NCBI RefSeq assembly: GCF_001311985.1
Contig: NZ_BBCJ01000038.1
Span: 1-34,184, forward strand
From: Geotalea toluenoxydans JCM 15764
GTDB taxonomy: Bacteria > Desulfobacterota > Desulfuromonadia > Geobacterales > Geobacteraceae
DNA: 34,184 nucleotides
Direction of reading: 5' to 3'
A program made the position numbers and the translations under genes. Below, one piece after another: positions 34,134 through 34,184 of this stretch; the first letter of the stretch is position 1; every line of letters begins with the position of its first letter. The notes below the pieces were generated by a model. It saw nothing but the letters and a program-made list of their open reading frames with translations. It made no database searches and was not told the DNA's origin.

Positions 34134-34154
34134 CCCCCCTTTATGAAAGGGGGG
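34134..34154. repeat. GC-rich extragenic hairpin
   Basis: CCCCCCTTT (34134-34142) pairs perfectly with AAAGGGGGG (34146-34154). It is followed by more G-rich sequence rather than T residues, so it resembles the repeats at 15776-15876 more than a terminator. Confidence 0.55.
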
Positions 34155-34184
34155 CGAGGGGGGGATTTGCCGCCAAAACCATCA

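Overview
The window looks like chromosomal DNA of an anaerobic deltaproteobacterium, most likely Desulfuromonadales/Geobacteraceae. This is inferred from the corrinoid methyltransferase set, NtrC-type regulation, DUF2318/FtsX and CusCB-like metal genes, and several short palindromic repeats. About 18 otherwise recognisable genes carry net one-base frameshifts, nearly all apparent one-base losses and many in homopolymer runs. Fifteen other genes are intact. Sequencing or assembly error is a better explanation than mass gene decay, so I annotate each broken gene as one CDS and give the approximate break points.

Region 1 (1-2773): a GAPDH-family gene, then a promoter-led pair consisting of a NifX/NifB-C-terminal-like protein and cysteine synthase (cysK). 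Region 2 (2774-9775): a leader with a strong terminator hairpin and a competing hairpin, then an SsuB/TauB-type ABC ATPase, four NMT1/SsuA-like periplasmic binding proteins (three with a conserved Cys-Cys motif) and two permeases.

Region 3 (9788-18598) is the most unusual part. It holds an unrecognised protein, a QueG/reductive-dehalogenase-like 4Fe-4S protein, a NifD-like and a NifK-like protein that keep all six P-cluster-type cysteines, a corrinoid protein, two UroD/MtaA-type methyltransferases and a RACE-type reductive activator (2Fe-2S plus ASKHA domains). No NifH is present. The order and spacing suggest one long transcription unit. My working inference is a transporter-fed pathway in which a nitrogenase-like reductase and a corrinoid methyltransferase act on a small, probably methylated and perhaps sulfur-containing compound, with CysK able to trap released sulfide.

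Region 4 (18599-21998): a possible small RNA or leader with a terminator, a MITE-like element, three small conserved genes (zinc-ribbon, GreA/B C-terminal-like, YheU/UPF0270) and a Bcr/CflA-type MFS exporter on the minus strand. Region 5 (21999-34184) is a metal-handling region: a small exported protein, a YtkA-like protein, two HMA proteins, DUF2318, an FtsX permease with a LolD-type ATPase, a degenerate receiver, an orphan flgC, an M23 peptidase, an NtrB/NtrC-type two-component pair, and CusC/CusB-like efflux genes. Paired or triple GAATATTC-type sites about 20 bp apart lie upstream of sigma-54-like promoters at both ends of the two-component system, which suggests that the NtrC-type protein controls both flanking gene sets.
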